64,000 nucleotides of DNA. Origin: Maritalea sp047634455 (lineage in GTDB: Bacteria > Pseudomonadota > Alphaproteobacteria > Rhizobiales > Devosiaceae). Location of the stretch: contig NZ_JBLIAI010000008.1 of NCBI RefSeq assembly GCF_047634455.1, positions 1 through 64,000 of the forward strand, read 5' to 3'. The position numbers were made by a program, and so were the translations under genes. The notes below the pieces were generated by a model. The model saw only the letters and a list, made by a program, of their open reading frames with translations, was not told the DNA's origin and did no database searches. Shown here in pieces: positions 15,668-23,879 of the stretch; positions within the stretch are counted from its first letter, which is position 1; each line of letters opens with the position of its first letter.

Positions 15668-17266
15668 CTACTGGTCCAGATCAACACCGTCAAACCAATG
15701 ACCGCCCAATGGGTCCATTACATAGCCTTTGACTTTTGTAGACATTGGCATGAACACAGTTGAGTGCGCAATAGTTGCCCAAGGTGCTTCACGCTTGAAC
15801 ACAACCTGTGCTTCTTCATAAAGCTTGGTGCGTTCTGCGGCGTCTGAAACAATTTTTGCTTTAAGTGTCAAAGCATCAAATTCTTCATTACACCACTGAG
15901 CACGGTTTGAACCACCAACACCATCACAGCCCAAAAGAACCGCTAGGAAGTTGTCAGGATCACCATTGTCCCCGGTCCAACCAAGAAGAACTGCACCTTT
16001 ACGATCCAACTCTTTCGAACGTGCAAGGTACTCACCCCACTCGTAAGAAACGATTGTCACGTCAACGCCAACTTCAGCAAAGTCAGCCTGGATCAATTCA
16101 GCCATACGACGGGCATTTGGGTTGTATGGACGTTGAACAGGCATTGCCCAAACTTCCATTTCAAGACCAGTTACGCCTTCAGCTTCAAGCATCGCTTTTG
16201 AAGCAGCTGGATCGTATGCATCGTCAACGATCGCATCGTTGTAAGACCACATGGTTGGTGGAATTGGGTTTTTCGCAGCAGAACCAGCGCCTTGGAATAC
16301 AGCGTCAAGAATCGCTTGTTTGTTGATTGCCATGTTTAGCGCTTTACGCACTTTAGCATTATCAAACGGAGCAACTTGCGTGTTGTATGCAAGGTAGCCA
16401 ACGTTCAAGCCTTGTTGTTCCAACATAACCAAGTTTGAATCAGCTTTGAGGTTTTCAATATCAGCTGGGTTAGGATATGGAGCAACGTCACATTCGCCCG
16501 CTTTCAACTTTTGGCCGCGCACAGCAGCGTCAGTTGTAATTGCGAACACCAAATCATCGATTGGCTGCTTGCCACCCCAATAATCGCCGTGTGCCGCATA
16601 ACGGATCACAGCATCTTTTTGGTAAGCAACAAAGCTAAATGGACCTGTGCCAATTGGCTCTTGGTTGAGCATTTCTTGTGTGCCAGATGCTGTCAATTGG
16701 TCTGCATATTCTGCAGATACGATTGAAGCAAAGTCCATTGCAAGGTTAGCAACCATTGGTGCTTCAGGGCGTGTCAGCACAAACTTCACAGTGTAATCGT
16801 CAACTTTAACGATATCGCTGATCAGGTCTGGCATGGACATGCCGTTGAAATATTCCCAAGAGATGCCTGGTACATATTCGTACCATGCGTGGTCAGCATT
16901 GCGCTGACGATCAAATGAGAACAACACGTCGTCGGCATTGAAATCACGTGATGGTGTAAAGTAACTTGTTGTGTGGAACTTTACGCCTTTACGAAGGTTG
17001 AATGTATATTCCAAACCATCTTCAGACACTTCCCAGCTTTCAGCCAAACCAGGAATTACCTGAGATGTGCCGCGCTTGAATTCAACCAAACGGTTGTAAA
17101 GTGGCTTAGATGAGGCATCAAACGTTGTACCAGATGTATATGGTGCAACGTCAAAACCTTCTGGTGAACCTTCAGAACAATAAACAAGTGTTTTGGCGTA
17201 GGCTGAGCCCATAACCGCTGCACTCATGAGAGCCGTTGCTGCCAACAGCCTTCCTAATTTCTTCAT
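15668..17266 (-). CDS. dppA: Dipeptide ABC transporter substrate-binding protein
   Basis: Periplasmic receptor of the peptide importer, 532 residues. The start is ATG 17266 (MKKLGRLL), preceded by GGAGGG; an ATG six codons earlier would hide that site. A signal peptide ends at 'MGSAYA' near residue 24. The mature end 'KTLVYCSEGSPEGFDVAPYTSGTTFDAS' is the DppA signature, with the Cys pairs expected of dipeptide receptors ('CDVAPYPNPAD', 'GCDGVGGSNRAQWCNEEFD'). Codon use is strongly biased, fitting high expression. A palindromic operator-like site lies 112-122 bases upstream. Confidence 0.95.
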   Translation of the reverse strand: MKKLGRLLAATALMSAAVMGSAYAKTLVYCSEGSPEGFDVAPYTSGTTFDASSKPLYNRLVEFKRGTSQVIPGLAESWEVSEDGLEYTFNLRKGVKFHTTSYFTPSRDFNADDVLFSFDRQRNADHAWYEYVPGISWEYFNGMSMPDLISDIVKVDDYTVKFVLTRPEAPMVANLAMDFASIVSAEYADQLTASGTQEMLNQEPIGTGPFSFVAYQKDAVIRYAAHGDYWGGKQPIDDLVFAITTDAAVRGQKLKAGECDVAPYPNPADIENLKADSNLVMLEQQGLNVGYLAYNTQVAPFDNAKVRKALNMAINKQAILDAVFQGAGSAAKNPIPPTMWSYNDAIVDDAYDPAASKAMLEAEGVTGLEMEVWAMPVQRPYNPNARRMAELIQADFAEVGVDVTIVSYEWGEYLARSKELDRKGAVLLGWTGDNGDPDNFLAVLLGCDGVGGSNRAQWCNEEFDALTLKAKIVSDAAERTKLYEEAQVVFKREAPWATIAHSTVFMPMSTKVKGYVMDPLGGHWFDGVDLDQ

Positions 17267-17377
17267 GATAATGTTTCCCTCCAATTATCATTTGCGGCAC
17301 TCGGACGCCGCAAGCAGACGTAACAAAGCTTCTTTTGGTGATTGGTGCAACCACAAATCAAAATAATTTTGATGTAA

Positions 17378-17388
17378 TTGTCTGACAA
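17378..17388. promoter_or_regulatory. Palindromic operator-like site upstream of dppA
   Basis: The perfect palindrome TTGTC-T-GACAA. On the minus strand it reads TTGTCAGACAATTACATCA, almost the same as the promoter of the GntR gene at 55002-55021 (one extra T there). The length and symmetry fit a FadR-subfamily GntR operator. Confidence 0.65.
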
Positions 17389-17401
17389 GACTCACATATT
17401 A

Positions 17402-18271
17402 TCAATATTGCGCCGAATCTTGATCGCCCAGTAAAACTTTCAGCCTTGATTCGAGGTGGTCTTCGAATATTAGCGATGGATTCATCTGGCATTGCGCGTC
17501 GAACAATTTTTCTGCGGCCAATGAGTGTTCAAGGAAGGATATTAGTCCCTGTATCGCGGTTTCCCCACCAAAAAGCGGATAATGACTGGATTGCAGGCGC
17601 TCCAAAAGCAGCCTTTTGATTCGCACATATCTTTGGCTAGCTTCAGGCCCAATGCTGATCGATTGCCGCTGTTTGTAATATCGGTGCAGGGGTTGAGCGA
17701 GGTGAAAACTACCCTCCACATAGCAAAAGGCATCCAGCATCAACCCAAGATCTACGAGGCAGGGCAGATCAATGTCATATTGAACGGGAACGCGTTCTCG
17801 ATCATGCGCCACCATACTGTCCATCGATATATTGGTAAACTTGTAATCCGCTGCCGCTAAGAGCCGATTATTGCCCCCGCAGCCCACATAGCGCAAGTGC
17901 TGACCAACATCATCCATTACATCAAGCCCCGTGGTCACCAATGGATATTGTTCAAGAGCCGTTGCCACGCGCCCAAGCTTGGTTGGCGCAAATTGATCGT
18001 CGGCGTCAAGTACAGCGATGTAGCGGCCCGTAGCCTTGTTGAGCCCAACATTACGCGCGTTAGACGATCCGGTACCCACTGCGCCTGTATCGGTAAAAAC
18101 CAATCGTGGATCATTAATACCGCTGTCGGCTAACAATTTAGGATAGTCAACCTGATCATCAATCGAAATCACCAGCTCGAAATTATTGTGCACCTGATCC
18201 AGTGCGCTTTGTACACTGTGCGCGATGGTGTGCTCTGCTTTATATGCGGGCATGACAACGGAAATAAACAT
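17402..18271 (-). CDS. Glycosyltransferase family 2
   Basis: GT-A fold glycosyltransferase of 289 residues from ATG 18271 (MFISVVMPAYKAE), preceded by AAGGATCG. It has the N-terminal nucleotide-sugar motif 'SVVMPAYKAEHTIAHSVQSALDQ' and the metal-binding 'AVLDADDQF' (D-x-D type). The C-terminal half is less conserved and contains no membrane helix. It would add a sugar to a glycan or lipid in the cytoplasm. It is not next to other glycan genes, so its pathway is open. It is divergent from hsp20 and its stop lies just beyond the dppA control region. Confidence 0.85.
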   Translation of the reverse strand: MFISVVMPAYKAEHTIAHSVQSALDQVHNNFELVISIDDQVDYPKLLADSGINDPRLVFTDTGAVGTGSSNARNVGLNKATGRYIAVLDADDQFAPTKLGRVATALEQYPLVTTGLDVMDDVGQHLRYVGCGGNNRLLAAADYKFTNISMDSMVAHDRERVPVQYDIDLPCLVDLGLMLDAFCYVEGSFHLAQPLHRYYKQRQSISIGPEASQRYVRIKRLLLERLQSSHYPLFGGETAIQGLISFLEHSLAAEKLFDAQCQMNPSLIFEDHLESRLKVLLGDQDSAQY

Positions 18272-18357
18272 TGGCGATCCTTGATTGATTACGCCCCAAA
18301 CTAGGGGGGAAACAAATTTGCGGCAATATCGAGATAATGAGTGTTTTTGGCTTTTGA

Positions 18358-18386
18358 CTTGAACTTTGACACAAGCCGAACCATAT
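18358..18386 (+). promoter_or_regulatory. RpoH (sigma-32) type heat-shock promoter of hsp20
   Basis: CTTGAA (18358-18363), 17 bases, CCATAT (18381-18386). This fits the alphaproteobacterial RpoH consensus CTTGAA-N17-CCANAT exactly. Transcription would begin near 18393, giving a leader of about 90 bases. Confidence 0.82.
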
Positions 18387-18442
18387 CGATAATACGGTGC
18401 CGCATCGCGGGCCACAAAAGTTGCTTTAAAAAAGGACGGTTG

Positions 18443-18481
18443 AGCGTTTGGCAGGTTGCAATCGCTCTTACGAAAAACGCT
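18443..18481 (+). promoter_or_regulatory. Hairpin ending at the hsp20 start codon, candidate RNA thermometer
   Basis: AGCGTTT (18443-18449) pairs perfectly with AAACGCT (18475-18481), whose last base touches the ATG at 18482. The 25-base loop holds AGGTTGCAATCGCTC. The arrangement would shield the start region when cold, as ROSE-type thermometers do in rhizobial small heat-shock genes. The full ROSE consensus is not evident. Confidence 0.5.
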
Positions 18482-18904
18482 ATGTCACGTATGTCATTCT
18501 TCTCCTCACCATTTTTGCTCGGCTTTGACGAGTTTGAACAGCGCCTTGACCGGTTGGCAAAGGCAGCGGACGGTTATCCACCTTACAATATTGAACGCGT
18601 CGCGGCAGAAGATGGATCTGAAACTTTTCAGATATCAATCGCTGTTGCAGGTTTTGCCGAAGACGAGTTGGAAATCACGCTTGAAGACAATCAGCTATTA
18701 ATCCGCGGGCGACAGGCCGATGATCCAGCGCGCGAGTTTTTGCATCGCGGCATTGCTGCACGGCAATTCCAACGCAGCTTTTTGCTGGCCGAAGCCATGT
18801 TGGTTGAGGGCGCAGACCTGCGCGATGGTTTGCTCAATGTCATGATCCGGCGGCCCAATATCGAAAAAGTGACCAAACGGATCAAAATCAAGTCAGCCAA
18901 TTAG
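18482..18904 (+). CDS. Small heat-shock protein, Hsp20/IbpA family
   Basis: Alpha-crystallin-type chaperone of 140 residues. It holds unfolding proteins for later refolding by DnaK and ClpB. 'PPYNIERVAAEDGSETFQISIAVAGFAEDELEITLEDNQLLIRGR' is the start of the alpha-crystallin domain, and 'FQRSFLLAEAMLVEGADLRDGLLNVMI' its end. The start is ATG 18482, or possibly ATG 18491. A longer frame from 18341 is rejected because it begins upstream of the RpoH promoter. It is followed by a DUF1150 gene, its usual alphaproteobacterial partner. Confidence 0.92.
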   Translation: MSRMSFFSSPFLLGFDEFEQRLDRLAKAADGYPPYNIERVAAEDGSETFQISIAVAGFAEDELEITLEDNQLLIRGRQADDPAREFLHRGIAARQFQRSFLLAEAMLVEGADLRDGLLNVMIRRPNIEKVTKRIKIKSAN

Positions 18905-18996
18905 GCACTGCACCAAAGTGTTCGCCGTGCTTTTTTAGGACGAAGAACTCTTGGATGAGCAAACGCGACAAGATTGTGCGCACAAGGAGTAACAAA

Positions 18997-19254
18997 ATGG
19001 CCCACCACACACATCCAGCCCCACTGAGCAAAGAAGATTTCTTGGCGTTGGGCGAAAACAAAATCGTTTATCGCCGTCACCTCACCGGCAAACAACTCAA
19101 AACGATGTTCCCAGAAGCCAAGGACGCCCCCGAACAGGCCGAGTTCGAGGCTTTGTTTGCAGCGGATGGCACACCAGTTCTTATCACCGATGACAGCGCG
19201 GCCATTCATCAATGGCTTGACGAAACCGGACACAATATGACCGTGCGGCACTAG
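18997..19254 (+). CDS. DUF1150 family protein
   Basis: A small protein of 85 residues, starting at ATG 18997 behind AAGGAG. 'ENKIVYRRHLTGKQLKTMFP' and 'FEALFAADGTPVLITDDSAAIHQWLDE' are the conserved DUF1150 blocks. The family has no assigned function; it is found almost only in alphaproteobacteria and very often directly behind hsp20, as here. Co-transcription from the heat-shock promoter suggests a role in protein quality control, but that is inference. Confidence 0.88.
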   Translation: MAHHTHPAPLSKEDFLALGENKIVYRRHLTGKQLKTMFPEAKDAPEQAEFEALFAADGTPVLITDDSAAIHQWLDETGHNMTVRH

Positions 19255-19277
19255 CCGCAAATGCGATCAACCGGCTA
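19252..19277. terminator. Short bidirectional hairpin carrying both stop codons
   Basis: TAGCCG (19252-19257) and CGGCTA (19272-19277) are complementary. The left arm contains the TAG stop of the DUF1150 gene, the right arm the TAG stop of the convergent PEBP gene. The stem is short and lacks T-runs, so termination would be weak. Confidence 0.35.
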
Positions 19278-19658
19278 TTCAGGGAAATTGAGCGTGGCTG
19301 TTGCCTGCTCAAGTTTAGCACCGTAAAAATCAAGTGCGGTCATGGTCCACTGATATTCATGTTTCCCGTTCGGTGGGCAAGGACCTTTATACATGAATGC
19401 CCCAGCGCCAATCGCGCTTTCTCCGTCATAACTGATGGTACCGCCGCCATGGCTAAATCCGGGCGCGTCCAAATCTTGTACGCTGAAATTGAGTTTAATT
19501 GTGCCCTCAGGCACGTCGCTAACATCAAATTGTGGGCTGCCAATGGTGTCCGGCCAACCCGTATTGCAGGCGGGTGTCTCACCCCATGAAAAGGTGAATT
19601 CCATTGCGCTCGCCATGGTTGGTGTAAAAAGTAGCGCACCAATAAGAAACCGAAACAT
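19275..19658 (-). CDS. YbhB/YbcL-like phosphatidylethanolamine-binding (PEBP) family protein, secreted
   Basis: A 127-residue protein with a signal peptide ending near 'MASAMEF'. 'LNFSVQDLDAPGFSHGGGTISYDG' and 'GPCPPNGKHEYQWTMTALD' match the two conserved PEBP motifs (D-x-D-A-P and the G-P-C-P-P-x-G-x-H-x-Y segment). It is shorter than the usual 150-185 residues. The ligand is unknown; bacterial members are described only loosely as kinase-inhibitor-like proteins. Cysteines at 'PACNTGWP' and 'GPCPP' could form a disulphide in the periplasm. Confidence 0.8.
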   Translation of the reverse strand: MFRFLIGALLFTPTMASAMEFTFSWGETPACNTGWPDTIGSPQFDVSDVPEGTIKLNFSVQDLDAPGFSHGGGTISYDGESAIGAGAFMYKGPCPPNGKHEYQWTMTALDFYGAKLEQATATLNFPE

Positions 19659-19734
19659 ATCGCCCTCCCAATCTCAATAATAAGACCTTGAAGGTGCGCC
19701 AACGTTAACAATGTGTCAAATTCTGATGTGTGAA

Positions 19735-20202
19735 CTAGGCCGCGTTCGACTGCCCTTTGGCACTGGTCAATAGGTCGTAAAGCTCGTCTGCATCACGAAT
19801 AGTGCGGGCTTGTTTGGCCACATTGTTGGAGCGCACAAGGCGGGCAATGCGGGACAGAGCTTTGAGATGGTCAGCACCAGCGCCTTTAGGGGCCAGCAAT
19901 ACAAAAGCCAGATCAACCGGCTTCTCGTCAACAGCTTCAAAATCAATTGGGTGATCGAGCCGGATAAAGACGCACGTAACCCCTTTTAGGCCTTCAATTT
20001 TACCGTGGGGGATGGCAATACCATCGCCAAGCCCCGTTGTGCCTAATTGTTCGCGTTCGGTCAATGTTTTGAAAATCTCATGGGCATCGCCACCAACAAG
20101 TTCAGCTGCTTTGTCTGCTGCAAGTTGCAACAATTGCCGCTTACATGTGGCCTTGGCACAAGGCACAATGGCTTCCTTCGTAAGGATGTCAGCGAGTTCC
20201 AT
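19735..20202 (-). CDS. ptsN: Nitrogen-regulatory PTS EIIA protein
   Basis: EIIA-Ntr of 155 residues, the last phospho-acceptor of the PTS-Ntr chain (PtsP-PtsO-PtsN). It adjusts nitrogen, potassium and carbon metabolism by protein contacts. The phospho-accepting His is in 'GLGDGIAIPHGKIEGL', near residue 67. 'VFIRLDHPIDFEAVDEKPVDLAFVLLAP' is typical. It follows hpf by 39 bases, the standard hpf-ptsN order, although the usual upstream partner rpoN is separated by a glutaminase gene. Confidence 0.95.
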   Translation of the reverse strand: MELADILTKEAIVPCAKATCKRQLLQLAADKAAELVGGDAHEIFKTLTEREQLGTTGLGDGIAIPHGKIEGLKGVTCVFIRLDHPIDFEAVDEKPVDLAFVLLAPKGAGADHLKALSRIARLVRSNNVAKQARTIRDADELYDLLTSAKGQSNAA

Positions 20203-20241
20203 TCAAAATCTCTCTTAAGTGATCAACCGGAGTGGCGCGTT

Positions 20242-20808
20242 TTAAGCGTCTTGTTGGGCTGGGTCAACCCAGCCAATGTTTCCGTCAGCCCGGCGATAAA
20301 CCACATTAACGCGTCCATGTCCAGCATGGCGGAAAACAAGAACATCTTGCTGCGACAGGTCAAGTTCCATTACCGCTTCGCCCACGCTCATCGAATGCAG
20401 GTCAGAAGTTGATTCTGCAATGACTGCTGGTGAGAAGTCTTCCTCAACTTCTTCTTCTAATTCTGGCGATGCCAAAATATATGATTGGGCGGTTGGCGAG
20501 CTACCTGCAACACGGCGATGATTTTTCAACTTGCGTTTGTAGCGGCGAAGCCGTTTTTCAATGTGCCCCGCGGCTGTTTCGAATGCAGAAATTGCATCAC
20601 CGGCGATGGCGCTGGCTTGTAAGACGATGCCTGTGTCCAAATGAACGAGGCAGTCTGCACTAAAGCGTTTGCCCTCATGTTCCAATGTGAGATGTCCATC
20701 ATATCCACCGTCAAAATATTTGGTGACCGCAGATTCCAGATGGTCCAATGCCTTTGTGCGCAATGCATCACCGACATCCATGTTCTTGCCTGAAACACGT
20801 AAGTTCAT
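20242..20808 (-). CDS. hpf: Long-form ribosome hibernation promoting factor
   Basis: A 188-residue long HPF. The N-terminal S30AE domain ('MNLRVSGKNMDVGDALRTKALDHLESAVTKYF') binds the decoding site. The C-terminal domain ('DVLVFRHAGHGRVNVVYRRADGNIGWVDP') drives dimerisation of idle 70S ribosomes. An acidic linker ('PELEEEVEEDF') joins them. The start is ATG 20808, with GGGG eight bases upstream; in-frame ATGs at 20820 and 20859 are less likely. It precedes ptsN. Confidence 0.93.
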   Translation of the reverse strand: MNLRVSGKNMDVGDALRTKALDHLESAVTKYFDGGYDGHLTLEHEGKRFSADCLVHLDTGIVLQASAIAGDAISAFETAAGHIEKRLRRYKRKLKNHRRVAGSSPTAQSYILASPELEEEVEEDFSPAVIAESTSDLHSMSVGEAVMELDLSQQDVLVFRHAGHGRVNVVYRRADGNIGWVDPAQQDA

Positions 20809-21266
20809 TTTGTACCCCATTTCGTTAAAATTATTGAAGGGCTGAAAAGCCGAGAACAATTGTCCTCACAAGTGAAAGTGTAGCGCCGGAAATGGCGATA
20901 AAGCAATCGCTCAATTCTGCGATTATCTTGCCTAAAACCCTTCCACTTCCTTAAAAAAACCGCTACCATATCTAGCTATGCACTCATGAATCACCCCGCT
21001 TTTCGCGGCGCAGTTAATTCTATGCGAAATTCTCAAATTTTGGTCGTTGATCTGGGTCACTTGCCTTTAATAACCTGAAAAATCTGATTGTTGGGAAGTC
21101 TTGGCTTTTAGCTTTTGGCCGTGAACCAGATTATTGACATTAGCCCAGCACGCAAGGTTTTGTCTGTTGTCGTTGCGTTCAACTAATGACGGGTTTTCAA
21201 TATACGTAAAAGTTGCTTGAGTTTCACCTTGGTGATTTAGTGAGTTGTGACCCTAAGGTTCTGATT
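20809..21266. other. 458-base intergenic region between hpf and glsA
   Basis: No gene is supported. Small inverted repeats are visible, AATCGC...GCGATT around 20900-20925 and CCGC-TTTTC-GCGG at 20997-21009, none with a T-run. Since hpf and glsA diverge, both promoters should lie here, but I cannot place them firmly. Confidence 0.5.
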
Positions 21267-22202
21267 GTGGAAATTGATCGTTATAAAATTGAGCTAGCGG
21301 CAGCAAGAACGATTGAACGCGCGGCCGAGCTCCAAGAACGCGGCAATGTGGCGTCCTATATTCCCGAACTGGCAAAGGTTGACCCACAAAAAGCTGGGAT
21401 TGCCATCACGCTTGCAAATGGCGCGACCATCAGCGCCGGCGATTGCGACGAACAAAGCACCATTCAGTCAGTGTCAAAGGTGTTCACGCTAGCGTTGGCC
21501 TTGGGCACTGTTGGGGATAGATTGTGGAATCGCGTTGGGCGTGAACCATCGGGTTCGGCATTTGATTCCATTTTGCAGCTGGAACATGAAAACGGCATCC
21601 CCCGCAATCCATTTGTAAATGCTGGCGCGCTTGTGGTCACGGATTCAATTCTGTCAAACTATCAGCCCAAAGAGGCGTTGGCTGAAATATTGAGTTTTGT
21701 GCGTGCATTGGCGGATGATGAAACGATCCATATAGATAAAGCTGTTGCCCAATCGGAAACAGAAACCGGACACCGCAACCGCGCGCTGGCCCATTATCTG
21801 GCGTCTTACGGAAACTTTAATAATCAAGTTGATCACACTTTGGGTGTTTATTTTCACCAGTGCGCTTTGTCTATGTCATGCGTGCAGCTTTCGCGTGCCG
21901 GGCGGTTTTTGGCTTTCGGTGGGGCGATTGGAGCTGGGGAGGCAAGAATTGTTTCCCACCGACGCGCAAAGCGCATCGCAGCGATCATGATTACATGCGG
22001 ACATTATGACGGTTCGGGGGATTTTGCTTATCGTGTTGGTGTGCCAGCGAAAAGTGGCGTGAGCGGCATGATTTTGGCCGTGGTGCCCAATGTTGCCTCC
22101 ATCGCGGTGTGGTCACCTGGGCTTAACAAAAACGGCAACTCATTGATTGGCACCCAAATGCTTGAGCAGGTCATTCGCGAGTTAGATTGGTCTATTTTCT
22201 AA
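21267..22202 (+). CDS. glsA: Glutaminase
   Basis: Beta-lactamase-fold glutaminase that hydrolyses glutamine to glutamate and ammonia. From GTG 21267 (behind TAAGG) it has 311 residues, matching the family; a TTG at 21213 would add 18. The catalytic Ser and Lys are in 'STIQSVSKVFTLALAL', and 'NPFVNAGALVV' and 'FQ/YFHQCALSMSC'-type motifs follow. The C-terminus 'GVSGMILAVVPNVASIAVWSPGLNKNGNS' is diagnostic. It stands in the opposite direction between rpoN and hpf, which are normally adjacent, so it appears to have been inserted there. Confidence 0.93.
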   Translation: MEIDRYKIELAAARTIERAAELQERGNVASYIPELAKVDPQKAGIAITLANGATISAGDCDEQSTIQSVSKVFTLALALGTVGDRLWNRVGREPSGSAFDSILQLEHENGIPRNPFVNAGALVVTDSILSNYQPKEALAEILSFVRALADDETIHIDKAVAQSETETGHRNRALAHYLASYGNFNNQVDHTLGVYFHQCALSMSCVQLSRAGRFLAFGGAIGAGEARIVSHRRAKRIAAIMITCGHYDGSGDFAYRVGVPAKSGVSGMILAVVPNVASIAVWSPGLNKNGNSLIGTQMLEQVIRELDWSIF

Positions 22203-22224
22203 CTCGGACGAAACCTTGCGCCAA

Positions 22225-23742
22225 CTAGCTCATCATCTCGCGCTTTTGCCGACGTCGTAGCACAGACGAGGGGATGCCCATCGCCTCGCGATATTTGGCA
22301 ACCGTTCGCCGCGCGATGCCCATTTGGTGCTTCTCATTCAAAATAACCGCAAGCTTGTCGTCAGATAGAATCTTTTTAGGATCCTCAGCATCGATCAACA
22401 ACTTGATTTCATGCCGCACTGCCGCCGCTGAGTGGTCGTCATCGCCACTGGTTGAACTTGAAATGGCGCTGGTAAAGAAGTAGCGCAATTCAAATAGTCC
22501 TCGCGTCGTAGAGACATATTTATTGGCGGTAACCCGGCTAATGGTGCTTTCGTGCATATCCACCGCTTCAGCGACCATTTTGAGCGTCATGGGTTTGAGG
22601 TGCGTGACGCCATGCAACAAAAACCCATCTTGCAACCTAGCAATTTCGCTCGTGACTTTGAGAATGGTTTGCGCCCGTTGATCGAGACTTTTGGTCAGCC
22701 AATTGGCGGTTTGCATGCAGTCTTGCAAATAGGTTTTTTCTTCGCCCTTTTTGGCTTTTGCTGAAACTTCAGCATAGTAGGTGCGATTGATCAGTACATT
22801 TGGCAGCACGTCACTATTCAGTTCGATTTGCCAGCCGCCGCCATTAGCCACGCGAATGTAAACGTCGGGCACGACGGGTTGTATGGCTGTGCCTTCAAAC
22901 GAAGCCCCCGGACGCGGGTTTAAGCGTTTGATTTCGCCCAGCATATCCCGGAGATCGTCTTGGTCGCAACTAATCAGCGCCATCAATTCTTTGAATTTAT
23001 GTTCTGCGACCAGTTCAATATTATCCAACAGCGCTTGCATCATCGGGTCCAAGCGATTCTTGTCACGCAGTTGGATGGCAAGACATTCAGGCACCGTGCG
23101 CGCAAATATGCCGATCGGATCGCAGCCTTGAATGGCTTCAAGCACAGCTTCGACATGGCCCAGTTCGGTGCCCAATTGTTCAGCGATCTGATGAAGGTCT
23201 TTATCGAGATATCCAGCTTCGTTGAGATTTTCAATGATTGCGCTGGCGATAAGGAAATCGCCGGGATGCCGCAAAATCATTTGCACTTGCTCGATCAGAT
23301 GGTCGCCGAGGGATTTTTGTGAAGAAATATATTGATCAATATCAGCTTTTTCGGGGCCGATGCTCTGGCCGCGGCTTTCTTGCCAACTTGTTGTCGATTG
23401 CGAAACAGAATCTTGCCCCACCTGTTCGGGGAACAAATTTGACGCATCGGTGTCCATTTCGCCGGCTAAAGATGTGGCGCTTTCCATTTGGTCGGCATGG
23501 CTGTCTATATCGCGCGCTGTGTCGGACACGACAATATTGTCGGTTTCAGAGGGATTTGCATCGCCGTCGGTTTCAGCGTTCGGATCGCTGCGCTCTAATA
23601 GGGGGTTATGTAGTAACTGACTTTCAACAAAAGTGCTCAACTCTTGATGTGACAATTGCAAAAGCTTAATTGACTGCATCAATTGCGGCGTCAATTTAAG
23701 CGTTTGTGCTTGTCTTAGTTCAAGGCGTGGACCCAGCGCCAT
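22225..23742 (-). CDS. rpoN: RNA polymerase sigma-54 factor
   Basis: Sigma-54 of 505 residues from ATG 23742 (MALGPRLELRQAQ). Region I is Gln/Leu rich ('LELRQAQTLKLTPQLMQSIKLLQLS') and contacts activators such as DctD. An acidic region II spans about residues 50-130. The core-binding and DNA-binding domains follow, ending in the RpoN box 'ARRTVAKYRE'. It is needed for the dctP promoter in this window and for nitrogen genes generally. It lies behind lptB, the usual alphaproteobacterial order. Confidence 0.97.
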   Translation of the reverse strand: MALGPRLELRQAQTLKLTPQLMQSIKLLQLSHQELSTFVESQLLHNPLLERSDPNAETDGDANPSETDNIVVSDTARDIDSHADQMESATSLAGEMDTDASNLFPEQVGQDSVSQSTTSWQESRGQSIGPEKADIDQYISSQKSLGDHLIEQVQMILRHPGDFLIASAIIENLNEAGYLDKDLHQIAEQLGTELGHVEAVLEAIQGCDPIGIFARTVPECLAIQLRDKNRLDPMMQALLDNIELVAEHKFKELMALISCDQDDLRDMLGEIKRLNPRPGASFEGTAIQPVVPDVYIRVANGGGWQIELNSDVLPNVLINRTYYAEVSAKAKKGEEKTYLQDCMQTANWLTKSLDQRAQTILKVTSEIARLQDGFLLHGVTHLKPMTLKMVAEAVDMHESTISRVTANKYVSTTRGLFELRYFFTSAISSSTSGDDDHSAAAVRHEIKLLIDAEDPKKILSDDKLAVILNEKHQMGIARRTVAKYREAMGIPSSVLRRRQKREMMS

Positions 23743-23879
23743 AAAAGTTGTGCTCCGTAAGTTGAAAAATTCGTTAGCCCGTTGAAAATGCCACGATTTG
23801 CATCGCATATACAAGTTTCATGCCAATTAATGTGGCAACATTCTTGCAAATTTGTGAATATCTGAGGGGAGTAGGGCTT

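Noticed and set aside
18341..18481. N-terminal extension of hsp20 to an ATG at 18341
   Set aside because: That ATG lies upstream of the RpoH promoter, and the added residues do not look like Hsp20.
18393..18481. Formal ROSE thermosensor call
   Set aside because: The hairpin is real, but the conserved ROSE core and a paired Shine-Dalgarno sequence are not evident, so I list only a candidate thermometer.
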